From Asparagopsis taxiformis (taxonomy: Eukaryota > Rhodophyta > Florideophyceae > Bonnemaisoniales > Bonnemaisoniaceae), in assembly GCA_030407315.1 (NCBI GenBank), contig JALQPE010001848.1:1-64000 (forward strand): 64,000 bases of DNA. The letters are read 5' to 3'. Position 1 is the first letter of the stretch, and each line of letters begins with the position of its first letter. The notes under the pieces are model-generated. The model searched no databases and was not told the origin of the DNA. It worked only from the letters and a program-made list of their open reading frames with translations. Position numbers and translations under genes: made by a program. Of this stretch, positions 33,159 through 42,405 are shown in pieces.

Positions 33159-34235
33159 ATGAAGGCTCTCATTCTCGTCGGCGGCTATGGAACTCGTCTC
33201 CGCCCTCTAACGCTGTCCTGCCCAAAACCACTCGTCGATTTTTGCAACAAGGCAATCATCCTCCATCAAATTGAGGCTTTGGTCAAAGTTGGCGTCACTC
33301 ATGTCGTTCTCGCCGTCAATTATCAACCTGAGAAGATGCGATCCTTCCTGGCCGAGCAGGAGAAACAACTCGGTATCACAATTTCCACCAGTCAAGAAGA
33401 CGAGCCCCTCGGCACTGCTGGGCCTATCAAGCTCGCAGAAAAGTTTCTCAACGACGGTGAACCCTTTTTCGTCCTCAATTCAGACGTATCATGTGAGTAC
33501 CCGTTCGAACAGATGATCGCATTTCAAAAAAAGACCAATGCCGGCGGCGTACTCCTCGCAACGCCCGTGGAAGACCCGTCCAAGTTTGGTGTCATCCTGT
33601 ACGATGATCAGGGAAAGATCAAGAGCTTTGTTGAAAAACCGCAAAAGTTCATCTCCAGTTTTATCAACGCCGGAATCTACTACCTCACACCCGCCATATT
33701 TGACCGCATCCAACTCAAGCCGACGTCGATCGAGAAGGAAATCTTCCCTACCATGGCCGATGAAGGCCTTCTCTACGTTATGGAACTCAAGGGTTTCTGG
33801 GCCGACATTGGTCAGCCCAAGGATTATCTCGCCGGTCAAACAATGCGTTTGGCCGCATTCGCCGAACAGGATCCCGATTTTCTCGCAACCGGCCCGGGCT
33901 ATGTCGGTAATGTACTTGTACACAAGTCGGCCATCGTTGCTGAAGGTTGTCTCATTGGCCCCAACGTCGTTGTTGGACCAGGTTGCGTTATCGGCTCTGG
34001 TAGTCGCATTCAGGGTTCTACCTTGTTGAAGGGTACCAAGGTTGGCGACCATTCCTACATCTCCAACTCAATTATTGGCTGGCACAGCAACATCGGCAAG
34101 TGGGTTCGTATTGAAAACAATTCAGTGTTCGGCGAAGACGTGACTGTGGGCTCGGAACTGCACGTGGACCAGTCTATTATTCTGCCACATAAAGGCGTCA
34201 AGAAAAACCTGAATGCTGGTACCATCATCCTGTAA
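33159..34235 (+). CDS. GMPP: GDP-mannose pyrophosphorylase (mannose-1-phosphate guanylyltransferase)
   Basis: Makes GDP-mannose from mannose-1-phosphate and GTP in the cytosol. GDP-mannose is the donor for N-glycans, GPI anchors and, in algae, GDP-galactose-derived wall polymers and floridoside-related sugars. The 358-residue length is typical of the beta/Vtc4-sized enzyme. The nucleotide-binding signature GGYGTRLRPLT is at residues 8-18 and the product-site KPLVDF follows. D109 (LNSDVS) and D216 (FWADIG) are the metal-binding acids, and EDEPLGTAGPI is conserved. The C-terminal third is a left-handed beta-helix of hexapeptide repeats (GCVIGSGSRI, STLLKGTKVG). No frameshift; starts at the first ATG. 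Convergent with the LSM12-like gene. Confidence 0.97.
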   Translation: MKALILVGGYGTRLRPLTLSCPKPLVDFCNKAIILHQIEALVKVGVTHVVLAVNYQPEKMRSFLAEQEKQLGITISTSQEDEPLGTAGPIKLAEKFLNDGEPFFVLNSDVSCEYPFEQMIAFQKKTNAGGVLLATPVEDPSKFGVILYDDQGKIKSFVEKPQKFISSFINAGIYYLTPAIFDRIQLKPTSIEKEIFPTMADEGLLYVMELKGFWADIGQPKDYLAGQTMRLAAFAEQDPDFLATGPGYVGNVLVHKSAIVAEGCLIGPNVVVGPGCVIGSGSRIQGSTLLKGTKVGDHSYISNSIIGWHSNIGKWVRIENNSVFGEDVTVGSELHVDQSIILPHKGVKKNLNAGTIIL

Positions 34236-34337
34236 CTTGTAAACTCTTTTTTCGGATTGCACATGTTTTCAGCTTACCATTTCCCTCACTTTGAATGAGT
34301 AATCAATGTAACACATAAAGAGTTGAAAATGAGCATG

Positions 34338-34790
34338 CTAACCTTGACGTATCTGTTCGCAAATCTGTTCAACAACGGTTCGAACGCGCCGCAGCACACT
34401 TTCATTCTCACTACGACACGTTTGTGGTCCGAATGGTTTGTGCACAAAAGCGGCACCGCCGAGTACACATATTCTGTCCGGATGGTTGGGGTCAACGTCA
34501 GCTTGCATGCGCCTCTGTCGCAACGCGTCGAGTAATTGGGCGCAGGGAACGCCGTCAGATGAGGCTGTGCATGTCGGAAGGCTGGGCGGTTGTGATTGTA
34601 AAACAGTTTTGGTCACCTCAAAAACCGTGTCCGGACTCAACAAATGTAGATGTGTCGCGGTTTGCAAAGCGAGCGTACCCGTCTCTGGGTCCACTGCATG
34701 CAGATAACCCACATGAGTTTGGTTGGTGTGGGTGCGGACGGAAACGGCTGTATTCTCGAACGGCACGAGGTCTTCGTAGCTGGAACACAT
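34338..34790 (-). CDS. LSM12-like protein (LSM plus AD domain)
   Basis: About 150 residues from the ATG at 34790. An Sm-like fold at about residues 10-60 (AVSVRTHTNQTHVGYLHAVD then LALQTATHLHLL) is followed by an anticodon-binding-associated (AD) domain ending RVRTVVEQICEQI, the helix typical of LSM12. Relatives bind RNA-associated or ataxin-2 complexes. An ATG at 34886 would add 32 residues. However, a TATATTAAAG box at about 34831-34842 lies between the two, so the shorter start is chosen. It shares a 249-bp divergent promoter region with the KHDC4-like gene. A Gemin6-like assignment is the main alternative. Confidence 0.6.
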   Translation of the reverse strand: MCSSYEDLVPFENTAVSVRTHTNQTHVGYLHAVDPETGTLALQTATHLHLLSPDTVFEVTKTVLQSQPPSLPTCTASSDGVPCAQLLDALRQRRMQADVDPNHPDRICVLGGAAFVHKPFGPQTCRSENESVLRRVRTVVEQICEQIRQG

Positions 34791-34830
34791 GACGCAACTG
34801 TGTGCAGGGGAAACGAACAAGGCGAAGCGC

Positions 34831-34842
34831 GCTTTAATATAC
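34831..34842 (-). promoter_or_regulatory. TATA-like box of the LSM12-like gene
   Basis: GTATATTAAAGC read on the minus strand, about 45 bp upstream of the ATG at 34790. It supports that start over the ATG at 34886. Confidence 0.5.
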
Positions 34843-35039
34843 AAAACTCTAAAATGGATGGCTACATCAACGGCAACGCTTTGCAATGACCGTACATGAA
34901 TAATATGCTACTTGGTTGATATTTTTTTGAGGCAACAAACAAACACACTTGATTTGACCGTCGCAGTCGAACGTGTCAACCGCCGTAACAAGTCGGCAGC
35001 AGGCAGAGATTGTGCGTCGCGGTACGCGCACACGACGCG

Positions 35040-36023
35040 ATGGAAGCGGGAGGGTCTGACGCGGGTCGACGCAAACGCAAATGGGACGAAGGGGCGCCGT
35101 CGCCGTCCAAGGCGACGACGGATGCGGCGGCGGCGGCAGCAATAGCGGCGGCGAATCTGTCTCGTCTAGTGGCGTCGAAGAACGTCGCGCAACGCAAATC
35201 ACAAGGCGAGGGCGTGGTGCGTGAGTTTGAAATCAACGACCATCCAGGCCGTCGTTTCGCGATGATGTCGGTGAATCTCAAGGCGGTCGAAACGCGCACA
35301 GGGGTGGTGATCGTCTCGAAAGGACGCTACATCGCGTCTGGCACAACGGCGCCGGACAATGCCGGCGAGAGCGATCGTAAATTGTTCCTCAAGATCAAGG
35401 GCCCGTCCGAACAGGCGGTGGCGGACGCGGTGGATATGCTGCAGAAAATTATGACGCGCGACGGCAAGGGAGATGCGGACCGCGTGTGGTGCGACATGGA
35501 CGTCGCGTCAGCGCCGGGCTTTGATACGCTCGAGAGAATCTGCGGGCCGGACCGCGAGTATCTCAAGTATATCGAGCGCGAAAGTGGCGCGGAGATTTCG
35601 CTCACTGGAAAGGGAACGGTGGGGTATACGGGGCGGGATAATCTGCATCTGGCTGTTCATGCGCCAAATGTGGCGGCGCTGGGGAAGGCTATGACTTTGT
35701 GTTCGTCGCTGGTGCGAACGGTGCGTCCGGTGTTTAATGAGTATCGTACAAAGTATTTGGGGGAACGCGCTCGGGGACGAGGTATGGGCAGAGGATATGG
35801 TGGTCGAAGCGGTTGGTACAATGGTGGCGCTGCGTATGGCGCGCAGCAGTACCAACATGGCGATCAGCGTGGCGGAACACTTGTTGCCGAAGCGGCGCCT
35901 GCGTCTGCATCGGGCGGGATGTTTGGACAGGAAGCTCCGCCGCCACCTCCACCACCACCGGGTTTGCCTCCGCCACCACCGCCCCCTATGGCGCCGCCGC
36001 CACCACCTCCGCCACCGGGGTGA
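35040..36023 (+). CDS. KHDC4/BLOM7-like KH-domain RNA-binding protein
   Basis: A 327-residue protein from the ATG at 35040; the frame is open further upstream but only with a non-ATG codon. The N-terminal RRKRKWDEGAPSP matches the RRSKWDQPAP-type start of KHDC4. Two KH-type folds follow. The first (about 62-140) begins EFEINDHPGRRFAMMS and contains TGVVIVSKGRYI. The second (about 160-235) has ICGPDREYLKYIERESGA then ISLTGKG. An RGRG/Gly-Tyr-rich segment follows, then a poly-proline tail (residues 296-326) that may bind WW or EVH1/SH3 domains. Relatives bind RNA and take part in pre-mRNA splicing. The adjacent minus-strand LSM12-like gene may be co-regulated. Confidence 0.85.
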   Translation: MEAGGSDAGRRKRKWDEGAPSPSKATTDAAAAAAIAAANLSRLVASKNVAQRKSQGEGVVREFEINDHPGRRFAMMSVNLKAVETRTGVVIVSKGRYIASGTTAPDNAGESDRKLFLKIKGPSEQAVADAVDMLQKIMTRDGKGDADRVWCDMDVASAPGFDTLERICGPDREYLKYIERESGAEISLTGKGTVGYTGRDNLHLAVHAPNVAALGKAMTLCSSLVRTVRPVFNEYRTKYLGERARGRGMGRGYGGRSGWYNGGAAYGAQQYQHGDQRGGTLVAEAAPASASGGMFGQEAPPPPPPPPGLPPPPPPPMAPPPPPPPPG

Positions 36024-36374
36024 GGGCGTGTATGTTTGCATTTGCTAGTTGGCGTAGAGAGGAGAAGAAATTGTTACAAGTGATTGCGACATGAATTGAA
36101 GAGACGTCATTGTAAAGAGTGGCCAATGGGCATCTGGCATGCAAATCGTTTGGTAGAAAAATCACGTTTTTCCGACACACGTACCAATCAAAGTACGACT
36201 ATCAAATTCAAAACTGTCTCGACCACCTGAATGTCGCAACCGCCAACGAGACCACATGACGCAGCCCCGTTCACATGTGCAACAAATCGCATTGCATGAC
36301 ATACTTAACATCCTTCCACGCCACCACCGTCGTTCGCCCGCCCGCCCTCCCGCCCATCATCCACACCCCAAATC

Positions 36375-37360
36375 ATGCTTCCACAAGCCCCAATTACCGT
36401 TTGCCTCACCGGTGCCGCCGGCCAAATCTCCTACGCCCTCCTCCCACAACTGCTTAATGGCTCCATTTTCGGCAAGTCCCAACCGATCAACCTCCACCTC
36501 CTCGAAATTCCCCCCGCCCTCCCGGCGCTGGCCGGCGTCGTCATGGAGCTCGAAGACTGCGTCTATCCCTGCTCAACTCGGTCCTCCAAACCGACGACGC
36601 CTCGCTCGCATTCAAGGGCGCCAATGTCGCCATTCTCATCGGCGCTTTCCCGCGCAAAAAGGGCATGGAACGCACCGATCTGTTGGAGAGAAATGCGCGC
36701 ATCTTCCAAACCCAAGGCGCCGCCATTAATCAAGTCGCAGATCCCAATATTAAAATTCTCGTCGTCGGCAATCCCGCAAATACAAATGCACTCATCCTCC
36801 GTTACTTTGCCCCCAACATTCCGGACACCAATATCACCGCCCTCACAAGATTGGACCACAATCGCACCGTCGCCCAAATCGCAAAGCAGTTGAGTGTCTC
36901 CGTTTCCGACGTGTCCGGTGTGTGCATCTGGGGAAATCATTCCGCCACTCAGTATCCTGATGTCACCCGTGCGCAGGTCGCCGGTAGTCCCGTCTTGCCC
37001 CAATTGGGTGGTGAGGAGTTTCTCGCCGAGAAACTCATCCCGACCATTCAGAAACGTGGAGCCTCCGTCATCGCCGCTCGTGGACTCAGCTCCGCCTTGT
37101 CCGCCGCTACCGCAATTGCCGATCATCTGAGATCGTGGCTTATGGGCGATGATCAGGTCGTCAGTATGGCCGTTATTTCAGATGGAAGCTATGCAATTGA
37201 GAAAGGACTTTACTTTTCATTCCCCGTCAGATGTACTGGCAATGCAAACTATCAAATCGTGCAGGACATTGAAATCTCGGATTTCTCGATGCGCTATCTC
37301 CAAGCTACTTCTGCCGAACTGTGCTCCGAGAGAGAAGAGGCGCTCAAACTGCTGTCATAA
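36375..37360 (+). CDS. MDH: Malate dehydrogenase, cytosolic type (one frameshift)
   Basis: Interconverts malate and oxaloacetate with NAD(H). The start is the ATG at 36375. The nucleotide-binding loop [13 protein letters not shown] is at residues about 10-22 and ELEDCVYP belongs to the cytosolic MDH group. After about 36569 the frame must shift: the homologous sequence resumes one frame over ([20 protein letters not shown]) and continues to [20 protein letters not shown] (substrate Arg and Asp) and the catalytic His in [14 protein letters not shown]. The break is a single missing base in the CCC run at 36567-36569. All catalytic residues are preserved on both sides, so a one-base sequencing or assembly error is likelier than decay. 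The gene ends at 37360, about 155 bp from the convergent NDUFA6-like gene. Confidence 0.9.
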
Positions 37361-37514
37361 CTGCACATGTATCGTATCTCGTTCAACAACGCGCCAATTT
37401 TGCTCCAACTGCGCTTGTACAATGTGTGCCCTCAACTCCCTCCCCAGTCTACCTTTTGATAAAGTCGAGTGAATTCAACATTCATTTACGCCTCTCCTCA
37501 TATATCCATCTACA

Positions 37515-38189
37515 CTACATGATAGCACACGTCCCGCCCGCTTTCCCGCCTCGTTCCAACTGTTCGTTAGTGAAAATTTTGTTATCAACCGCGAATGAAG
37601 CAAACTTGGCCTCCTCTTCCTCCCTCCATCTCAAGTACTGCGGCCACGTCTGCAATTCACCGGGAATCAATCCGCGCTGTTTCCACGCATGCAGCAACGC
37701 GCTATGCTTGGCAGCCTCCTGATCTCCTTCACTACTGCCCGTGGCACGCACGACCTCATCCACACGCAGCTTATCTTTGTACGCCAAGATGTACTTGTAG
37801 ACATGATGACGGCTCTTCCATTGTTCGCGGATCTCACGCAGCTCCTGACGCGCCTTGAACACCAGCATGTCGACGATGGCCGGGTCGCGCACGTCTGCAT
37901 GCGCATGGAATAGATCGCGGATCACGCCGCGTACCAACTGCTCTTCCTCGACAATTGTAAAATTGGCACGCATGGACGGCACATTACGCAGCGCTTGACG
38001 ATATGTACGTACCGCCAGTTTGGACGCTTCCGCAAGCGATTTGGATTGAACGGTGGCATCTTCTCCGCTACCACCCGTCGCCGTGTACCCCGATGTGTCC
38101 GCTCCGTATGTCCCCACCGCGACGCGTGCTCGCAGCGCCGGCGCCGCCGTTGATAACGTGCGCGATAAATTCTTTACGGGCGCCGCCAT
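37515..38189 (-). CDS. NDUFA6/LYRM6-like mitochondrial complex I subunit
   Basis: A 224-residue protein. The N-terminus (MAAPVKNLSRTLSTAAPALRA) is basic and Ser/Ala-rich like a mitochondrial presequence. The central part (about 58-140) follows the complex I B14 LYR fold: AVRTYRQALRNVPSM, then ADVRDPAIVDMLVFKARQEL (compare the conserved DPRVVDLLV block) and WKSRHHVYKYIL. In this family an acyl-carrier protein docks onto the LYR helices. The C-terminus is longer than in animal NDUFA6 and ends GGTCAIM, a CaaX-like tetrapeptide, which is odd for a matrix protein. It lies head to tail with the Sel1 gene, 178 bp apart. Confidence 0.8.
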   Translation of the reverse strand: MAAPVKNLSRTLSTAAPALRARVAVGTYGADTSGYTATGGSGEDATVQSKSLAEASKLAVRTYRQALRNVPSMRANFTIVEEEQLVRGVIRDLFHAHADVRDPAIVDMLVFKARQELREIREQWKSRHHVYKYILAYKDKLRVDEVVRATGSSEGDQEAAKHSALLHAWKQRGLIPGELQTWPQYLRWREEEEAKFASFAVDNKIFTNEQLERGGKAGGTCAIM

Positions 38190-38367
38190 TTCGATGGATT
38201 GCGAGCAGATGGTGGGAGAAACGGCAGTGCGATCGATCCCTTCTCTGCATGTAAATCATGTTCATCACATCTGCTACTCAGCGTTTTTGAAAATATTTTT
38301 AAATATTTTAAATAACTTTGCAGCACACAGCTTTTCAACTCTCGCAGCAACTTTGCCGTTCTCACTG

Positions 38368-40245
38368 TCAGATCAAAGTCATCTCCACCAGCCCATCTAC
38401 CTGTTCACGGCCGTCTTCATCTATCTCAAACTCTGCCACAGCTCGCTCTGTCAGTAACAGAAGATCTATTATTGCGCTCTCGTTACCCTCTTCATAAACT
38501 GATTTTCTATACAGCTGTTCAGCTACCGAGGCATCTGCTTTCAGTCCCGGTGCACCATAATTGAACAAAAGCGCAAGCTGGCATAACGCGCTGCAATCAT
38601 TGCTTCTCTTCACAATTCCACATTTTTCAAACAGCTCGAGAGCACGAATCGCATCGACTTCCACTCCATCTACGCCCTTGCTCAATAGCACAGCAAGATT
38701 GAACGTTGCGTCGCTGCGACCATACAACTTACTTGCTTTCTCGTACAACTCTACAGCCCGAGCTGGATCAGGCCTTACTCCATCTGCACCGTTTTCGAGT
38801 AGCACTGCTAAGTTGAATGATGCCTCACAGTTGTCATAATAACGAACAACTTCTTCATATAGCTCTACAGCTCTAGCTGCATCCGGCCTAACTCCATCGG
38901 CGCCCCTGCTCAGCAGCACTGCGAGATCGAACATCGCATCACTTCGACCATGATCTTCTATGGCTCGTTCATAACATTTTACAGCCCGGGCAGCATTAGG
39001 TTTCACTCCGTCTGCACCATTTTCGAGCAGCACAGCTAGGTTGTATGACGCATCATAGTGATCATAATAGGCAACAACTTCTTCGTACAGTTCCACAGCT
39101 CGAGCTTTATCGACCTCCACCCCATCTGCACCGTTTTCAAGTAGCACTGCGAGGTTGAATGATGCATCACAGTGGTCATAATCATGAACAACTTCTTCAT
39201 ATAGCTCCACGGCGCGAGCTTTATCGACCTCCACTCCATCTGCTCCATTTTCCAGTAGCAAAGCTAAATTGAACAATGCGTCCATGCTATTAGAAATTTC
39301 TATAGCTTCCTCATATAAATCCACAGCTCGAGCTGCATCGGGCTGCACTTCATTTGCGCCGGTTTCAAGGAGTTTGGCTAGATTTACCATTGCTTGGATG
39401 TGGTCTAGACTGATTGCCCGTTCATATAGTGCCACAGCTCGACTTGCATCAGGCTGCACTTCATTTGCGCCGGTTTCAAGGAGTTTGGCTAGATTTACCA
39501 TTGCTTCGATGTGGTCCAGACTGATTGCCCGTTCATATAGTGCCACAGCTCGACTTGTATCAGGTTGCACTTCATTTGCGCCGGTTTCAAGTAATTCGGC
39601 GAGGTTAAACATTGCATCATCGTGTCCCAATGTAGAAGCCCATTCTAAAAGTTCCACTGCTCGAGGTGCATCGGCTTTCACTCCATAGCCACTAATCATG
39701 ATCATGGCAAGCTGATTCATGGCATCACAGTGAGAGTTTACCGCAATGTTTTTCTCATGCAACTCTACAGCCCTAGCTATATTGCGCTTTATCCCTGACG
39801 CATAATTTCCAAACAAGTTTGCAAGTCTGAACATAGCGTCTCCGTGATTGACGTCAGCAATAACAGACTCGAAAAGATTGACAGCCCGAACATTATTCTC
39901 CCGTTTTCCACATCCATCTTCTTGCAGTAGACATGCCAACCGATACTTTGCACTATGATGATCATTTTCCGCGATACACATACCATATAAATCAGCTGCT
40001 TTGCGCACATCTTGCTCGACCTGTTCACTGCCATGTTCTAGCTCCAGCGCATAATGATACATGGTTGCGTCGCGGAATTTGGTCGACAGCGAGATTGAGA
40101 GTCGGACTGAGGAAAAGAAGCGAAGCGGCGTGCGCAAATGAACTACAGTTGTATCTCGGACATAGATTGGCAATTTACATAATTCGCAACGACGGGCTGG
40201 GGCTTTGAGATGTCCTACACAGAAGCCGTAGGAGTGATGACACAT
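38368..40245 (-). CDS. Sel1-repeat (TPR-like) protein
   Basis: A 625-residue protein built from about 14 helical repeats of 36-39 residues between about residues 65 and 585. The repeat core is NLAxLLExGAxxVxxDxxRAVxLYExA, the Sel1-like consensus, so it forms an alpha-solenoid for protein binding. Several adjacent repeats are nearly identical (ANEVQPD twice or more, ADGVEVDKARAVELYEEVV twice), showing recent internal duplication. The first 30 residues (CHHSYGFC then CELCKLPIY) look like the C-terminal half of a RING-type zinc finger. An upstream exon with the other Cys pair is therefore possible, although an in-frame stop lies 36 bp before this ATG. The acidic C-terminus ends VDGLVEMTLI. The Harbinger element begins 211 bp upstream of the start codon. 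Confidence 0.85.
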   Translation of the reverse strand: MCHHSYGFCVGHLKAPARRCELCKLPIYVRDTTVVHLRTPLRFFSSVRLSISLSTKFRDATMYHYALELEHGSEQVEQDVRKAADLYGMCIAENDHHSAKYRLACLLQEDGCGKRENNVRAVNLFESVIADVNHGDAMFRLANLFGNYASGIKRNIARAVELHEKNIAVNSHCDAMNQLAMIMISGYGVKADAPRAVELLEWASTLGHDDAMFNLAELLETGANEVQPDTSRAVALYERAISLDHIEAMVNLAKLLETGANEVQPDASRAVALYERAISLDHIQAMVNLAKLLETGANEVQPDAARAVDLYEEAIEISNSMDALFNLALLLENGADGVEVDKARAVELYEEVVHDYDHCDASFNLAVLLENGADGVEVDKARAVELYEEVVAYYDHYDASYNLAVLLENGADGVKPNAARAVKCYERAIEDHGRSDAMFDLAVLLSRGADGVRPDAARAVELYEEVVRYYDNCEASFNLAVLLENGADGVRPDPARAVELYEKASKLYGRSDATFNLAVLLSKGVDGVEVDAIRALELFEKCGIVKRSNDCSALCQLALLFNYGAPGLKADASVAEQLYRKSVYEEGNESAIIDLLLLTERAVAEFEIDEDGREQVDGLVEMTLI

Positions 40246-40456
40246 GTCAGTAATATGGATATTTTGATTTTCTTGCTGTCATGCGTTCATTGGCTGTGCC
40301 CCTTGACTATGCCACAAATATTCACTCCATTCAACATAAATTGACCAATCCCCAATTGATGTTCAACTCACGAGTTGTAACTCGCTCGCATTGCTGGCAC
40401 AATGCAATCTCCCGAATGGCCACTTTACACCACTGTTAAACATATCACTCTCCTCA

Positions 40457-40541
40457 GGGCCGTTCCCAGGAAAAATTTTGCACGGGAAATTTGTATGCAC
40501 GTGCACGAAACGATGGAATAGAGACTTTTGATTGGCTCCAT
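40457..40541 (+). repeat. Left terminal inverted repeat of the Harbinger element
   Basis: 85 bp, an exact reverse complement of 46232-46316. Weaker inverted similarity continues inward to about 40770, including a segment coding for a similar short peptide start (MPRSGRIL against MPWSGRIL). The two arms therefore share promoter and leader sequence. Confidence 0.92.
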
Positions 40542-40683
40542 ATGTTAATATGTTAAACTACTTTTATTGAACTACTGAACTCCTGATCTCTGCATGCGCG
40601 CCACTTGTAAGTAGTACGATGGGGAATCACTGAGGTATCCTGAGTGCTAGCTTGTTCTTTTCGGTATCCTAGCATAGCGGAGG

Positions 40684-42405
40684 ATGCCAAGGAGCGGCCG
40701 GATCCTCGATCGGACCACGAGTACCCGCCTGTACTTGACCCGATCATACCGGGTCAGAAGATCCTCGTACGTTGTAAAGCTTCCAAACCTCACGTCTAAC
40801 GCCCATCCCCAGCATTCTCTGTATCTAAGCAGATTGGCACAAGTTCAAACGGTCTACTCATGCGCTCTAATGGAAAGGCGTCCATCCAATCTACCTACAA
40901 CCGCGTTAATCTCTCCCCCCAGTGGGGAACACAGCAAGCAAAATTTAGAAGATGCGCCTTCCATCGGCAGTGTAGAAGATCAGTCACCATCTCGTGACAA
41001 TTTGAAGCAGCCGATGACATGTCCGGAGGTTCGAAGGCATGGAAGTGGAACTTTGGATGAGGTTTATTCTTTCTTGCAGTTCTGCAAGCATGGAGAGTTG
41101 CGAAACATGAATAAGAGCTGGGGAATGAATGTAGGAGGAAAGAAAGAGGTTTTAGTTGCACGTGCTATGTTGCGAATACTGTCTATAGCTCGGAAGGGAC
41201 AAGATATTCATGATGTTCTGGTAAAGAACCAATATGTACCTTCACTGGACACGTTCTGGGAAAACAGACGTGTAAAAAAAGACTTAGTTCGAACATTCCC
41301 CGGCAAGGAAGAGCTACTCAAGGTTTTAGATGAAAGAGAAAGAAGAACTGTGGAAAGGATGTTTTGTGTTTCTGTGAAGAGAAGAATATTACAACCGGAA
41401 GAGTGCAAAGATGCTGCACAAAACAATGCGAAAGACGGAGAAAATACAGGGACAAAACAGAATTGCGGAAAAGGTAACAGGGAAGGGAGCATTCAGTTCT
41501 CACTAGGTGAATTTGCAAGACTAATGCTTGTTATCCGCGACGATCAAGTTGCCAAATCTGCAGTTTTGCAGGCAACAGAAGAGGAGCTCAGTAAGCGGGA
41601 TATGGATATAGGAAGAACAAGAGACTCATTCTGGAAAATTGTTGAAATTCGGTTCAACACAGCTGTTATCACTGAAGGAATAGATCTCAGTGGTCGTGTG
41701 GACAACGTGGACGCAACAGCGCCACCATTAGTTCCGAGAAATGCAGCAAAGTTGAGGGCTGTGTATACTGACGCGAAATCAGATTTCACAGAAGCAATGG
41801 CGAGGTATAATAGATCAGGTCAGTCTGATCCAGGTCGTTTTCCAAAGTTCTTGAGCTACCTCCAAAATGGAGAGCTTTCCCAAGAATCAAAGAGGGTTTA
41901 CATCATTTTTTCTGCTGCAGGAGTAGGTTCAAGAACGCAAAACGATGATTTCATCCGTCTCATGTCGAAAAGTATCGATCCGAATGGCTCAGACACTCGT
42001 GGTTACGAAGAAGGAATGGATATGAATCCTTCACAATACACACCCGTCTCATCTCCTCCCAGTTCTAGTTTCTGGGGAAAGCGCCGTAGAAGCTCCGACC
42101 AGGCCAGCTCCTCTGGAATGCTACATATTTTCCAAAATGTGGTCCAAGACTACAGTCGCCTTCAGCGGATGAAGCTAGATACTGCCAGCAATAATTCACA
42201 TTTATCTCCTACAGAATCTGCAACAAGAGAAAGGTGTTCAGGTGTACTTTCGAACGCAGTGGAAAAGGAAAAGTTGATGGAGCTGGTGAAAAATGCGGCG
42301 ACTACGTTGGAGACTGCCAAAGAAACTAGTAATCAAAGCTTCCAGGATGTAGCGCAAGAACACTATGAAGACATGCTGAAGAAGTATAAGGAGTTCTCAA
42401 AGTAA
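40684..42405 (+). CDS. Harbinger accessory protein with SAP-like and Myb-like regions
   Basis: An open frame of 573 residues; a second ATG at 40870 would give about 511 and avoid translation of TIR-derived sequence. Residues about 119-160 (FLQFCKHGELRNMNKSWG then GGKKEVLVARAMLRI) resemble a SAP DNA-binding helix-turn-helix. Residues about 310-410 (DSFWKIVEIRFN and YNRSGQSDPGRFPKFLSYLQNG) resemble the trihelix Myb/MADF-type proteins that partner Harbinger transposases. Such partners carry the transposase to the nucleus and to target DNA. Its place opposite the transposase within the same TIRs supports this role. No frameshift. Confidence 0.6.
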   Translation: MPRSGRILDRTTSTRLYLTRSYRVRRSSYVVKLPNLTSNAHPQHSLYLSRLAQVQTVYSCALMERRPSNLPTTALISPPSGEHSKQNLEDAPSIGSVEDQSPSRDNLKQPMTCPEVRRHGSGTLDEVYSFLQFCKHGELRNMNKSWGMNVGGKKEVLVARAMLRILSIARKGQDIHDVLVKNQYVPSLDTFWENRRVKKDLVRTFPGKEELLKVLDERERRTVERMFCVSVKRRILQPEECKDAAQNNAKDGENTGTKQNCGKGNREGSIQFSLGEFARLMLVIRDDQVAKSAVLQATEEELSKRDMDIGRTRDSFWKIVEIRFNTAVITEGIDLSGRVDNVDATAPPLVPRNAAKLRAVYTDAKSDFTEAMARYNRSGQSDPGRFPKFLSYLQNGELSQESKRVYIIFSAAGVGSRTQNDDFIRLMSKSIDPNGSDTRGYEEGMDMNPSQYTPVSSPPSSSFWGKRRRSSDQASSSGMLHIFQNVVQDYSRLQRMKLDTASNNSHLSPTESATRERCSGVLSNAVEKEKLMELVKNAATTLETAKETSNQSFQDVAQEHYEDMLKKYKEFSK

